A stretch of DNA of 64,000 nucleotides from Sansalvadorimonas sp965221135 (GCA_965221135.1 CBDCRZ010000121.1:682001-746000), one strand, 5' to 3'. Numbered from the stretch's first letter, positions 48,681 to 57,197 are shown. Numbers and translations: made by a program. Notes: generated by a model from the sequence alone, not told the origin.

Positions 48681-48932
48681 ATGGCCCTGATTATTACCGA
48701 TGACTGTATCAACTGTGATATCTGTGAGCCTGAGTGCCCGAACAGTGCGATTTTTGCCGGTGAAGAGATTTACGAAATAGATCAGAACCGCTGCACAGAA
48801 TGTGTCGGTCACTATGATAAGCCGCAGTGTCAGCTGGTCTGCCCGGTTGACTGTATTCCTCTTGATCCGGACCTCAAAGAAAGCCGTGATGAGCTGATGG
48901 AGAAGTATCTCATCCTGACGTCAGACGGCTGA
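48681..48932 (+). CDS. yfhL: 2[4Fe-4S] ferredoxin, YfhL / Allochromatium type
   Basis: 83-aa electron carrier. Two cluster motifs are visible: C-x2-C-x2-C-x3-C-P at residues 9-20 (CINCDICEPECP) and C-x2-C-x8-C-x3-C-P at ~37-54, where the eight-residue loop (VGHYDKPQ) and the C-terminal helical extension are the hallmarks of the Allochromatium vinosum ferredoxin class. All eight cluster cysteines are present. The physiological partner in this class is not settled. Lies downstream of coaD on the same strand. Confidence 0.95.
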   Translation: MALIITDDCINCDICEPECPNSAIFAGEEIYEIDQNRCTECVGHYDKPQCQLVCPVDCIPLDPDLKESRDELMEKYLILTSDG

Positions 48933-48937
48933 TCTTT

Positions 48938-49123
48938 TTATACAGAGCAGGCCGGGAACAGAACAGACAGGCAAAAAAAAGAGCGGTCAGACCGCTCTTT
49001 AAACATTCTCTTCATTGCCTGTTTGTCTTTGGCTCTTTTCGCCTTCGTGCTTTTTTCATGTATCCCACCTTTGCGCATAATCGGTGCACAGGCATGCAGG
49101 TTGCGTTTCTGTTGCTTGGCCAT
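48938..49123 (-). CDS. Small basic protein with terminator inside the coding region
   Basis: 61 codons from ATG at 49123, preceded by CAGGAG eight bases upstream. The first ~45 residues are strongly basic (MAKQQKRNLHACAPIMRKGG, then many Lys and Arg). From codon ~42 the frame runs through a perfect hairpin and its T-run (48973-49000), coding ERSDRSFF, and reaches a stop about 35 bases beyond. If the hairpin terminates transcription the mRNA has no stop codon. That layout is known for arfA, whose product rescues stalled ribosomes when tmRNA fails; the MRKG stretch is reminiscent, but I cannot claim homology. Confidence 0.65.
   Translation of the reverse strand: MAKQQKRNLHACAPIMRKGGIHEKSTKAKRAKDKQAMKRMFKERSDRSFFCLSVLFPACSV
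48973..49000 (-). terminator. Intrinsic terminator, inside the small basic protein gene
   Basis: Perfect 11-bp inverted repeat AAAGAGCGGTC / GACCGCTCTTT (48978-49000) with a minimal loop, followed on the minus strand by eight T. On the plus strand, where it lies 45 bases after the ferredoxin stop, only three T follow the stem, so it is a weaker terminator in that direction. Confidence 0.85.
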
Positions 49124-49315
49124 TGCGGTTTCTCCTGTTCTGGCGGTGTTATGGTATCAGGTTCCGTGTGATTGAAAAGTCCTGCCTCCGGAGTTATTAG
49201 ACTCCTTCATTTTTTAAACTTGGCAGGGAAGGGAATACTTCTATTTTGGGTTGACAGGTGCTGTTGGCTGATCGCTCACTTCGTTCCGTACATGGGTATC
49301 GCAGGCTTCAGCTAT

Positions 49316-50368
49316 TTACTCCAGGTCTTTTGGGTGTTCTAGAGACAGCGTACCATCTCCCAATAAAACGGGGATGTAATTAGAACCGGGGGTAAAACCG
49401 TAGTAAGTCATTAATTCATACGAAGCAGATCGGAATAAGGTGTTAGCGATTAACACATCACCGACTGTTTTCTCAGTGTAAGGAAATTGGTAATCATCAA
49501 TCCAATAGATGGCCTCGGAAGACCATGGTTTTGCCATGACGGCAAGAACTCTACTATTTTTTGAGAAAAGAATAGATGTAGCAGTATTACCCTTATAAGG
49601 TACTCCACCGAAACAAGAGAAAAGATTAATGAATTTACTCTTGGATTCGAAATCTAAAATAAAGCTTAAGCTATGGATAAAATCAGTTTTCGATATTGAA
49701 ATTGATTTTTTATTACCGTGAAAAATAAGCTGGGTGGTAATGGCACTGTCGTTGTGCGCTTTTTCAAAAAAAGATTGAGTATCATGAACCGACTCTATTT
49801 CATTTTCGCCAAGTGAGAAAATATAAGCCCAATAATTAGTCACTGTCTGAAAGATTGTATTATCGGTTATCGTTTTGACCTTCTTCGAATAGTCAGAGCT
49901 ATTTCTGAAAGCATGGTTTTTTTTAAAATAATTCTTTAGTAGAGATGCTTTAATGTCTTTAAATGGTGGATCGATTAATCCAAAAGAGCTAAGCAATTCA
50001 ACATCAATGCGACTTACCCAAAAATCAATTTTATTGCCTGTGATTGAGCTGAATGCAGGGTTTATGTGTGCCTTTGAAGGGTCTTTGGTGTATGGGAAAG
50101 AACCAATTAAAACGACCCCTTTCATATTATGATTTTTTTTCCAATTGACTATATCATCTTCAAAATCTTTAAAGTTTGAATGATGCGGAGTTTTTAACTC
50201 GACATGCCACCCCTCACGGGTAATATCTGATATATAAGTTTTAACTTCACGATGTATGGTGTTTATCAGAATAGGATTCACAGCAACTATAACGGTTTTA
50301 TTTTCAGCGGAAAATAAGGTTGTGACAGTAAAAGATAAAAGCAAAAAAATGAAAAGGTGCTTTTTCAT
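49316..50368 (-). CDS. Secreted protein with clan-CD (caspase/gingipain-like) His/Cys signature
   Basis: 350 aa from ATG at 50368. Residues 1-21 are a clear Sec signal peptide (MKKHLFIFLLLSFTVTTLFS, then AEN). The body has an alternating strand/helix pattern: KTVIVAVNPILI, an EGWHVELKTP strand, MKGVVLIGSFPY, and DFWVSRID, which resembles the start of gingipain-type (C25) domains. LIFHGN followed ~45 residues later by INLFSCFGG fits the His-Gly and Cys of the clan CD dyad. The assignment to an active peptidase is an inference; sequence identity to known C25 members cannot be checked here. AT-rich compared with neighbours, suggesting acquisition. Monocistronic; the upstream region is structured intergenic DNA. 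Confidence 0.6.
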   Translation of the reverse strand: MKKHLFIFLLLSFTVTTLFSAENKTVIVAVNPILINTIHREVKTYISDITREGWHVELKTPHHSNFKDFEDDIVNWKKNHNMKGVVLIGSFPYTKDPSKAHINPAFSSITGNKIDFWVSRIDVELLSSFGLIDPPFKDIKASLLKNYFKKNHAFRNSSDYSKKVKTITDNTIFQTVTNYWAYIFSLGENEIESVHDTQSFFEKAHNDSAITTQLIFHGNKKSISISKTDFIHSLSFILDFESKSKFINLFSCFGGVPYKGNTATSILFSKNSRVLAVMAKPWSSEAIYWIDDYQFPYTEKTVGDVLIANTLFRSASYELMTYYGFTPGSNYIPVLLGDGTLSLEHPKDLE

Positions 50369-50848
50369 AATACATTACGCTTTGTTATTTCATATGTAGA
50401 ATATTTATATATGGTTTCTATATGAAAGATAATAACCAGGCTGTTAGAATGCCTGGTGGTGCTAAGCGTTTATATCTACACAGCGCTGAGTCAGGCCAGA
50501 ATTTGAGTTGCTCTGCCCGCTCAGCGGTGCTGTCCTGCACCGATTTGTTCTCAGGCCGTCCTGGCCTTTGGCAGAGCAACTCAAACCCTGACCTTGCAGG
50601 TATAGCTATTTGAACTCGGCAGCACTGGACATTATGACTATCGCTAAACGGTAAAAGCTGGCCTCCGGGTAAAGCCCAAACTAATTTGTGCCAGAGCTGC
50701 ATCGAATGCAAGATCCATGAGTACTCAGCCAACAACACCTCCCTCATATATTCTTTCCACCAGACTGTACAGAATCGTTAAGCGCCTGGCATCCATAATA
50801 TCAGACGGTCTGGTTAGACTGTGTTCACAGAAGAAAAGTTAACGGACG
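50369..50848. other. Intergenic region with a long inverted repeat
   Basis: 480 bases with no gene that I can support. Apart from the palindrome at 50502-50585, the stretch 50590-50848 reads on the minus strand as a 22-codon frame (ATG near 50793) with a GGAGG-like sequence inside it and then a stop, which may be a remnant of a lost gene. A 109-codon minus frame spanning the palindrome (50418-50747) has no recognisable motif. Confidence 0.5.
50502..50585. repeat. 84-bp palindromic element with perfect 16-bp arms
   Basis: TTTGAGTTGCTCTGCC at 50502-50517 pairs exactly with GGCAGAGCAACTCAAA at 50570-50585. Inside are smaller hairpins (AGGCC-GTCCT-GGCCT). There is no T-run after either arm, so it is not a simple terminator. 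A REP/MITE-type palindrome or a structured RNA are possible. Confidence 0.7.
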
Positions 50849-51180
50849 TTTATTGCAGAGAACCCTGCTGATGCAAGGTCAAACAACCGGTTTTATAAGC
50901 ACCGGTATCAATAAAGCGGGTATTACCGAGTAGCAGCGGCTTTTTCACAATGGTGTGGCCGCAGATCACTTCTTTGACCCCGTGAATGAGTGAATCGTCC
51001 TTTTCCAGGACTCTTCTGCGCGCCCAGAGCAGGGCGTGGCGGTATTTTTTCTGCTGAGGGCCTTGTCTGGACTCCAGGTATCCAGCGGATATTCTGCATG
51101 ACAGATGGCTATATGACCGCCATCGGGCAGGGTGATTTCAATCAGCAGAGGCAGTGTTTTCAGCAGTCTTGGCTTTGCTG
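50849..51180 (-). pseudogene. Phage-type Ser/Thr protein phosphatase, C-terminal fragment
   Basis: The minus strand encodes ITLPDGGHIAICHAEYPLDT and then, after a one-base shift near 51065, KYRHALLWARRRVLEKDD, VICGHTIVKKPLL and TRFIDTGAYKTGCLTLHQQG to TAA at 50849. The HAEYP and CGHT blocks and the IDTGA end are those of the lambda-type metallophosphatase. The N-terminal metal-binding half (DxH, GDxxDRG, GNHE) is missing, replaced at about 51180 by holin sequence, so this is a deletion-fusion remnant. Confidence 0.75.
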
Positions 51181-51251
51181 GCCTGATTGGCATCAGGGAA
51201 TACCTTGTCGATGATTTTGCCAACCACCGGTAGTGCGGCCAGCCAACTCAT
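51138..51251 (-). pseudogene. Phage holin N-terminal fragment
   Basis: ATG at 51251 opens a 37-codon frame starting MSWLAALPVVGKIIDKVFPD, then ASKAKTAENT, and a stop. The start resembles the first segment of three-transmembrane phage holins; the membrane helices that should follow are gone and the frame overlaps the phosphatase fragment. It lies 35 bases after the amidase stop, the usual place for a lysis-cassette gene. Confidence 0.5.
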
Positions 51252-51286
51252 GCTGCGTTCTCTCCGATCATTCTTTCTTCACACAG

Positions 51287-51694
51287 TCACTGGTCGATAT
51301 TAAAACAGAGACAGCCCTTGTCACCATTCAAGTGGTAATGTCCTTTTACCACCACGTTCGGCCACAACCCCTGACAACCTGTCACAAGAAACTTCAGCAT
51401 GGGCATCTGCAGTACGGTGAAGTTGTCGTCAGGCTGGCCATCATCGTCCAGGCCATCCATCAGACAGATCCCAACACTCTTGTGGTTATGGCCTTTGGCG
51501 TGTGCGCCCCAGTCATCCAGCGCCCTGCCCTGCTTCACCGAACCGCCTCGCTCAATCACCCAGTGATAACCGATATCTATAAAGGCCCGCTCCATCTGAT
51601 GCCAGCGCTTGATGGTGTCAAAGCTCACATCCTGACGGGGTTGAGTGGCTGAGCAGTGGACGACGACGGTATTGGTTTCATTACGCTTTCCCAT
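51287..51694 (-). CDS. N-acetylmuramoyl-L-alanine amidase, T7 lysozyme type (phage endolysin)
   Basis: 135 aa. Cleaves the amide bond between MurNAc and the peptide stem of peptidoglycan. The zinc ligands of the T7 family are visible: His in VVHCSATQ (residue ~12), His in KGHYH and Cys in DKGCLCF near the C-terminus; the catalytic Tyr lies in DIGYHWVIERGG. ATG at 51694 is chosen because AAGGAA lies eight bases upstream; a longer frame to 51745 would overlap the previous gene. No signal peptide, as expected when a holin releases it. It appears intact although its neighbours are broken, so it may be a cargo lysin or simply not yet decayed. Confidence 0.88.
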   Translation of the reverse strand: MGKRNETNTVVVHCSATQPRQDVSFDTIKRWHQMERAFIDIGYHWVIERGGSVKQGRALDDWGAHAKGHNHKSVGICLMDGLDDDGQPDDNFTVLQMPMLKFLVTGCQGLWPNVVVKGHYHLNGDKGCLCFNIDQ

Positions 51695-51713
51695 GCTTGT
51701 TTCCTTAAGTTCC

Positions 51714-51941
51714 TCAATCCTTGAGTGTGTAAGCAACGACGCCAATAACAGTTGTCAGAATCAACCAGCCAAACCTTTCTACAGAAGCCAGTACCACACC
51801 TCGGGCACTGCCTGTCGTTCGAGTAAACGGATACGTTTGTCTGACTTCCAGCTTGCGATTGAGGCTATCAAGGGTGGTGGTCTGGTGAACCATCCGCTCT
51901 TCAATGGTGGCCAGGCGGGTCACTGCATCGGAGAGTTTGTC
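51714..51941 (-). pseudogene. XhlA-like phage lysis protein, 5'-truncated
   Basis: The frame encodes an N-terminal heptad-like helix (LDKLSDAVTRLATIEERMV, then TTTLDSLNRKLE) and a C-terminal membrane segment FGWLILTTVIGVVAYTLKD, the layout of XhlA/haemolysin-type phage lysis proteins. No ATG precedes the helix: at about 51942 the frame meets a stop in the array B spacer, so array B sequence has replaced its start. A GTG at 51923 could still initiate a 69-aa product. The amidase start lies 19 bases downstream. Confidence 0.6.
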
Positions 51942-52015
51942 GAGTACTGACTAAAAACAGGCACTTTTTTTCACTGTGCGACTATCTTTCCTCCCCTGGC
52001 TCAATGGGGGAAAGA
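51942..52015 (+). repeat. Array B 5' module (representative): T-tract, hairpin and Shine-Dalgarno
   Basis: A conserved ~60-70 bp block precedes each array B gene: TACTGACTAAAAACAGGCAC, seven to eight T, then CTATCTTTC and CCCCTGGCTCAATGGGGGAAAG before the ATG. Other copies end at 54659, 55862, 57258, 58424, 60948 and 63664. CCCC and GGGG can pair, which would hide the GGGGGAAAG ribosome-binding site. In genes ending RTD or STD the stop codon TAA is itself part of this module. Confidence 0.75.
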
Positions 52016-54598
52016 ATGTTTCTTCAAAAAAGATTACAACTCTTTCGTGTTAGTCTTTTCTTAGTCGGCTGTTTTGCTTCTCTACCCGCGTCTTCGGCAA
52101 GGGACAAGAGTGCCCCCCATCGGCTTGCCCCACCCGCCTCACTGAACGTGACCTCGATGGCGGGAGTTAACGTCCATACCGTTAAAAATACACGTATCTA
52201 CCCCAAAGGCGAAACAACCTGCTCCCGGGGTGAAAGGGATGGTCGTCCTTTTATATACTGCCGGGGAAAGAATAAAGCGACACAGTTCACCCTGGCAGGA
52301 GCCATTCCCCAAACGCTTGAAATTCAACAGGGTGCCATCACCAGTATCGAGAGTGGTACAACAGCGTGCCGCGTTTCACCGGGAGAGGAGGTCGATCCGT
52401 CTATTCATTGCGGTTCCTCCACCAAAGCGCCCTCCCCCACGTTTCCTGGCGTCAGTGGATGGGTTCATGAGCATGACCAGAATCATGAAATCAATGATCT
52501 GCTGGCGCCCCAATCAGAAGATGAATGTCATGACGGTGTTCAAACCTGCGAAGAACTTGAGGTGCAAATCGTAGAGGATGAGGGGCAGGGTTCTCCAGAC
52601 ACACACACACTGAGAGCCTCACGTAGAACGAAACATCTGAAAGGAAGCGGCCTATACCCGCCTAAAGCCTTGCAAATCCTTGCCTCTCGATTACTCCAAT
52701 GTGACCAGTGCAGCTACACCACCAATCGTCTGGGGCACCTCAAACAGCACCAGCGCACCCATCTGCAGGGGGAGGCACGGCCCAAGCCGCTGTCCTGTGA
52801 CCAGTGCACCTACACCACCGATCACCCGGGGAGCCTCAAACAGCACAAGCGCACCCATTTGCAGGGGGAGGCGCGGCCCAAGCCGCTGTCCTGTGACCAG
52901 TGCAGCTACACCACCGACCGCACGGGGAACCTCAAACAGCACCAGCGCACCCATCTGCAGGGGGAGGCGCGGCCCAAGCCGCTGTCCTGTGACCAGTGCA
53001 CCTACACCACCGATGCCCCGTGCCACCTCAAACAGCACCAGCGCACTCATCTGCAGGGGGAGGCGCGGCCCAAGCCGCTGCCCTGTGACCAGTGCAGCTA
53101 CACCACCGATCACCTGGGGAGCCTCAAACAGCACCAGCGCACCCATCTGCAGGGGGAGGCGCGGCCCAGGCCGCTGTCCTGTGACCAGTGCAGCTACACC
53201 ACCGATCGCCCGGGGAGTCTCAAACAGCACCAGCGCACCCATTTGCAGGGGGAGGCGCGGCCCAAGCCTCTGTCCTGTGACCAGTGCACCTACACCACCG
53301 ATACCCCGGGGAACCTCAAAAAGCACCAGCGCACCCATCTGCGGGGGGACGCGCGGCCCAAGCCGCTGTCCTGTGACCAGTGCACCTACACCACCGATGA
53401 CCAGGGGAGCCTCAACCGGCACAAACGCACCCATCTGCAGGGGGAGGCGCGGCCCAAGCCGCTGTCCTGTGACCAGTGCACCTACACCACCGATGCTGCG
53501 GGGAACCTCAAACAACACAAGCGCATCCATTTGCAGGGGGAGGCGCGCCCCAAGCCGCTGTCCTGTGACCAGTGCACCTACACCACCGATACCCCGGGGC
53601 ACCTCAAACAACACAAGCGCACCCATCTGCAGGGGGGCGCGCGGCCCAAGCCTCTGTCCTGTGACCAGTGCCCCTACACCACCGATCACCAGGGGCACCT
53701 CAAACAGCACCAGCGCACCCATCTGCAGGGGGACGCGCGACCCAAGCCGCTGTCCTGTGATCAGTGCCCCTACACCACCGGTCACCCGGGGAGCCTCAAC
53801 CGGCACAAACGCACCCATCTGCAGGGGGACGCACGGCCCAAGCCTCTGTCCTGTGACCAGTGCAGCTACACCACCGATCGCCCGGAACACCTCAAACAGC
53901 ACCAGTGCACCCATCTGCAGGGGGACGCGCGACCCAAGCCGCTGTCCTGTGATCAGTGCCCCTACACCACCGGTCACCCGGGGTGCCTCAACCGGCACAA
54001 ACGCACCCATCTGCAGGGGGACGCGCGGCCCAAGCCGCTGTCCTGTGACCAGTGCAACTACACCATCGATCACCCGGGGAACCTCAACCGGCACCAGCGC
54101 AACCATCTGCAAGGGAAGGCGCGGCCCAAGCCGCTGTCCTGTAACCAGTGCACCTACACCACCGACCGCCCGGGGAGCCTCAACCGGCACCAGCGCACCC
54201 ATCTACAGAGGGAGGCTCGGCCCAAGCCTCTGTCCTGTGACCAGTGCACCCATACCACAGATCACCCGGGGAACCTCAAACAGCACCAGCGCACTCATCT
54301 GCAGAGGGACGCACGGCCCAAGCCGCTGTCCTGTGACCAGTGCAGCTACACCACCGATCACCCGGGGAGCCTCAACCGGCACCAGCGCACCCATCTGCAG
54401 GAGGACGCGCGGCCCAGGCCGCTGTCCTGTGACCAATGCACCTACACCACCGATGCACCGGGGAACCTCAAACAGCACCAGCGCACCCATCTGAAGGGGG
54501 AGGCGCGGCTCAAGCCTCTGTCCTGTGACCAGTGCACCTACACCACCGATCGCCCGGAGAGCATCAACCGGCACAAGCACACCCATAGTACTGACTAA
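52016..54598 (+). CDS. Array B gene B1, exported C2H2 zinc-finger protein, 20 fingers
   Basis: 860 aa. Residues 1-28 are an export signal with a lipobox-like LVGC; ~45-135 the N-terminal domain with GETTCSRG, YCRG and GTTACR; ~140-215 an acidic linker ending in a basic patch (SRRTKHLKGSG); then 20 units C-x2-C-x12-H-x3-H joined by an 11-residue linker (LQGEARPKPLS) that is a stretched TGEKP type. The aromatic follows the second Cys by two residues (TYTT), as in REST-like fingers. Helix positions -1 (H, R, T, A, D), 3 (S, H, N) and 6 (Q, R, K) vary while the frame is fixed. The second ATG is chosen because B3 has ACG at the first. Finger 15 ends RNH; finger 17 has CTH for CTY. Confidence 0.9.
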   Translation: MFLQKRLQLFRVSLFLVGCFASLPASSARDKSAPHRLAPPASLNVTSMAGVNVHTVKNTRIYPKGETTCSRGERDGRPFIYCRGKNKATQFTLAGAIPQTLEIQQGAITSIESGTTACRVSPGEEVDPSIHCGSSTKAPSPTFPGVSGWVHEHDQNHEINDLLAPQSEDECHDGVQTCEELEVQIVEDEGQGSPDTHTLRASRRTKHLKGSGLYPPKALQILASRLLQCDQCSYTTNRLGHLKQHQRTHLQGEARPKPLSCDQCTYTTDHPGSLKQHKRTHLQGEARPKPLSCDQCSYTTDRTGNLKQHQRTHLQGEARPKPLSCDQCTYTTDAPCHLKQHQRTHLQGEARPKPLPCDQCSYTTDHLGSLKQHQRTHLQGEARPRPLSCDQCSYTTDRPGSLKQHQRTHLQGEARPKPLSCDQCTYTTDTPGNLKKHQRTHLRGDARPKPLSCDQCTYTTDDQGSLNRHKRTHLQGEARPKPLSCDQCTYTTDAAGNLKQHKRIHLQGEARPKPLSCDQCTYTTDTPGHLKQHKRTHLQGGARPKPLSCDQCPYTTDHQGHLKQHQRTHLQGDARPKPLSCDQCPYTTGHPGSLNRHKRTHLQGDARPKPLSCDQCSYTTDRPEHLKQHQCTHLQGDARPKPLSCDQCPYTTGHPGCLNRHKRTHLQGDARPKPLSCDQCNYTIDHPGNLNRHQRNHLQGKARPKPLSCNQCTYTTDRPGSLNRHQRTHLQREARPKPLSCDQCTHTTDHPGNLKQHQRTHLQRDARPKPLSCDQCSYTTDHPGSLNRHQRTHLQEDARPRPLSCDQCTYTTDAPGNLKQHQRTHLKGEARLKPLSCDQCTYTTDRPESINRHKHTHSTD

Positions 54599-54659
54599 AA
54601 ACAGGCACTTTTTTTCACTGTACGACTATCTTTCATCCCTTGGCTCAATGGGGGAAAGA

Positions 54660-55801
54660 ATGTTTCTTCAAAACAGATTACAACTCTTTCGTGTTAGTCT
54701 TTTCTTAATTGGCTGTTTTTCTTCTCTACCCGCGTCTTCGGTGAGGGACAAGGGTACCCCCCATCGGCTTGCCCCACCCGCCTCACTGAATGTGACCTCG
54801 ATGGCGGGAGTGGCCGTCTATACCGTTAAAAACACACGTATCTACCCCAAAGGCGAAACAACCTGCTCCCGGGGTGAGAGGGATGGTCGCCCTTTTATAT
54901 ACTGCCGCGGAGAGGATAAAACAACACAGTTCACTCTGGCAGGATCCATTTCCCAAACGCTTGAAATTCAACAGGATGCCATCACCAGTATCAAGAGTGG
55001 GACAACAGCGTGCCGTATTTCACCGGGAGAGGAGGTCGACCCGTCTATTCATTGCGGTTCCTCCACCAAAGCTCCCTCCCCCGCATTTCCTGGCGTCAAT
55101 GGATGGGTTCGTGAGCATGACCAGGATCATGAAATCAATGATCTGCTGGCGCCCCGATCAGAAGAGGAATGTCATGACGGCGTTCAAACCTGCGAAGAAC
55201 TTGAGGTGCAAATCGTAGAGGATGAGGGGCAGGGTTCTCCAGACACACACACACTGAGAGCCTCACGTAAAAAGAAACGACTGAAAGAAAGCGACCTATA
55301 CCCGCCTAAAGCCTTGCGAATCCTTGCCTCTCGATTATGCCAATGTGACCAGTGCAGCTACACCACCGATCGCCCGGGGAGCCTCAAACGGCACCAGCTC
55401 ATCCATCTGCCCGGGGAGGCGCGGCCCAAGCCGCTATCCTGTGACCAGTGCACCTACACCACCGACCGTCTGGGGCACCTCAAACAGCACCAGCGCACCC
55501 ATCTGCAGGGGGACGCGCGGCCCAGGCCGCTGTCCTGTGACCAGTGCCGCTACACCACCGATCACCCGGGGAGCCTCAAAAAGCACCAGCGCACCCATCC
55601 GCAGGGGGGGCGCGGCTCAAGCCGCTGTCCTGTGACCAGTGCACCTACACCACCGATGACCCGAGGAACCTCAAACAGAACCAGCGCACTCATTTGCAGG
55701 GGGAGGCGCGACCCAAGCCGCTGTCCTGTGACCAGTGCCCCTACACCACCAATCACACGGAGAGCATCAACCGGCACAAGCACACCCATCGTACTGACTA
55801 A
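54660..55801 (+). pseudogene. Array B gene B2, C2H2 zinc-finger gene with frameshift, 5 fingers
   Basis: The signal peptide (LIGC lipobox-like), N-terminal domain and linker (SRKKKRLKES, the most basic patch in the family) are intact, as are fingers 1-3. After finger 3 a base is missing in the G-run at 55604-55611 (seven G where paralogues have GGGGGAGG), so the actual frame leaves the fingers and reads on to 55826. Fingers 4 and 5 are intact in the original frame to TAA at 55801; finger 4 has Asn for the first His (KQNQRTH). The product would still contain three fingers plus a foreign tail. Confidence 0.8.
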
Positions 55802-55862
55802 AAATAGGCACTTTTTTTCACTATAAGACTATCTTTCATCCCCTGAATCAACGGGGGAAAGA

Positions 55863-57197
55863 ATGTTTCTTCAAAAAAGATTACAACTCATTCGTGTTAG
55901 TCTTTTCTTAATTGGCTGTTTTTTTTCTCTACCCGCGTCTTCGGTGAGGGACAAGGGTACCCCCCATCGGCTTGCCCCACCCGCCTCAATGAACGTGACC
56001 TCAATGGCGGGAGTGGCCATCTATACCGTTAAAAACACACGTATCTACCCCAAAGGCGAAACAACCTGCTCCCGGGGTGAGAGGGATGATCGTCCTTTTA
56101 TATACTGCCGGGGAGAGGATAAAGCGACACAGTTCACCCTGGCAGGCCCCATTCCCCAAACGCTTGAAATTCAACAGGATGCCATCACCAGTATCGAGAG
56201 TGGGACAACAGTGTGCTGCATTTCACCGGGAGAGGAGGTCGATCTGTCTATTCATTGTGGTTCCTCCACCAAAGCTCCCTCCCCCGCGTTTCCTGGCGTC
56301 AATGGATGGGTTCGTGAACATGACCAGGATCTTGAAATCAATGATCTGCTGGCGCCCCAATCAGAAGAGGAATGTCATGACGGCCTTCAAACCTGTGAAG
56401 AACTTGAGGTTCAAATCGTAGAGGATGAGGGACAGGATTCTCCAGGCACACACACACTGAGAGCCTCACGTAGAACGAAACGTCTGAAAGGAAGCGGCCT
56501 ATACCCGCCTAAAGCCTTACGAATCCTTGCCTCTCGATTATGTCAATGTGACCAGTGCAGCTACACCACCAATCGTCTGGGGCACCTCAAACGGCACCAG
56601 CTCATCCATCTGCCCGTGGAGGAGCGGCCCTGGCCGCTGTCCTGTCACCAGTGCACCTACACCACCGATCGTCCGGGGCACCTCAAACGGCACCTGCTCA
56701 CCCATCTGCAGGGGGAGGTGCGACCCAAACCGCGGCCCTGTGAACAGTGCACCTACATCACCGATGACCCGGCGAGCCTCAAAAAGCACCACCTCACCCA
56801 TTTGCAGGAGGAGGCGCGGCCCAAGCCGCTGTCCTGTGACCTATGCACCTACACCACCGATCACCCGGGGAACCTCAAACAACACCAGCGCACCCATTTG
56901 CAGGGGGAGGCACGGCCCAAGCCGCTGTCCTGTGACCAGTGCACCTACACCACCGATGACCCGGGGCACCTAAACCAGCACAAACACACCCATCTGCAGG
57001 GGGACGCGCGGCCCAGGCCGCTGTCCTGTGACCAGTGCACCTACACCACCGATCACTCGGGGAACCTCAAAAAGCACCAGCGCACCCATCTGCAGAGGGA
57101 CGCGCGGCCCAGGCCGCTGCCCTGTGACCAGTGCAGCTACACCACCGATCACCCGGGGAGCCTCAAAAAGCACCAGCGCACCCATCGTACTGACTAA
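55863..57197 (+). CDS. Array B gene B3, exported C2H2 zinc-finger protein, 7 fingers
   Basis: 444 aa, the shortest intact member. This copy settles the family start: ATCAACGGGGGAAAGAATG has ACG where others have an upstream ATG, and the remaining ATG is well spaced from GGGGGAAAG. The N-terminal domain has CCIS for CRIS. Fingers 1-3 are the most divergent in array B (LKRHQLIH, LKRHLLTH, LKKHHLTH), so its older part has escaped homogenisation. Ends RTD with the stop in the spacer module. Confidence 0.9.
   Translation: MFLQKRLQLIRVSLFLIGCFFSLPASSVRDKGTPHRLAPPASMNVTSMAGVAIYTVKNTRIYPKGETTCSRGERDDRPFIYCRGEDKATQFTLAGPIPQTLEIQQDAITSIESGTTVCCISPGEEVDLSIHCGSSTKAPSPAFPGVNGWVREHDQDLEINDLLAPQSEEECHDGLQTCEELEVQIVEDEGQDSPGTHTLRASRRTKRLKGSGLYPPKALRILASRLCQCDQCSYTTNRLGHLKRHQLIHLPVEERPWPLSCHQCTYTTDRPGHLKRHLLTHLQGEVRPKPRPCEQCTYITDDPASLKKHHLTHLQEEARPKPLSCDLCTYTTDHPGNLKQHQRTHLQGEARPKPLSCDQCTYTTDDPGHLNQHKHTHLQGDARPRPLSCDQCTYTTDHSGNLKKHQRTHLQRDARPRPLPCDQCSYTTDHPGSLKKHQRTHRTD

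Noticed and set aside
49160..49230. Hairpin GGAGT-TATTAG-ACTCC with nearby T-run as a terminator
   Set aside because: Only a five-base stem and no plus-strand gene ends nearby; insufficient evidence.
50418..50747. 109-codon minus-strand frame upstream of the secreted clan-CD-like gene
   Set aside because: Spans the perfect palindrome, has no motif and unlikely composition.
52004..52015. Upstream ATG (MGER) as start of array B genes
   Set aside because: B3 has ACG at this site, and the first ATG overlaps the ribosome-binding bases of the second.
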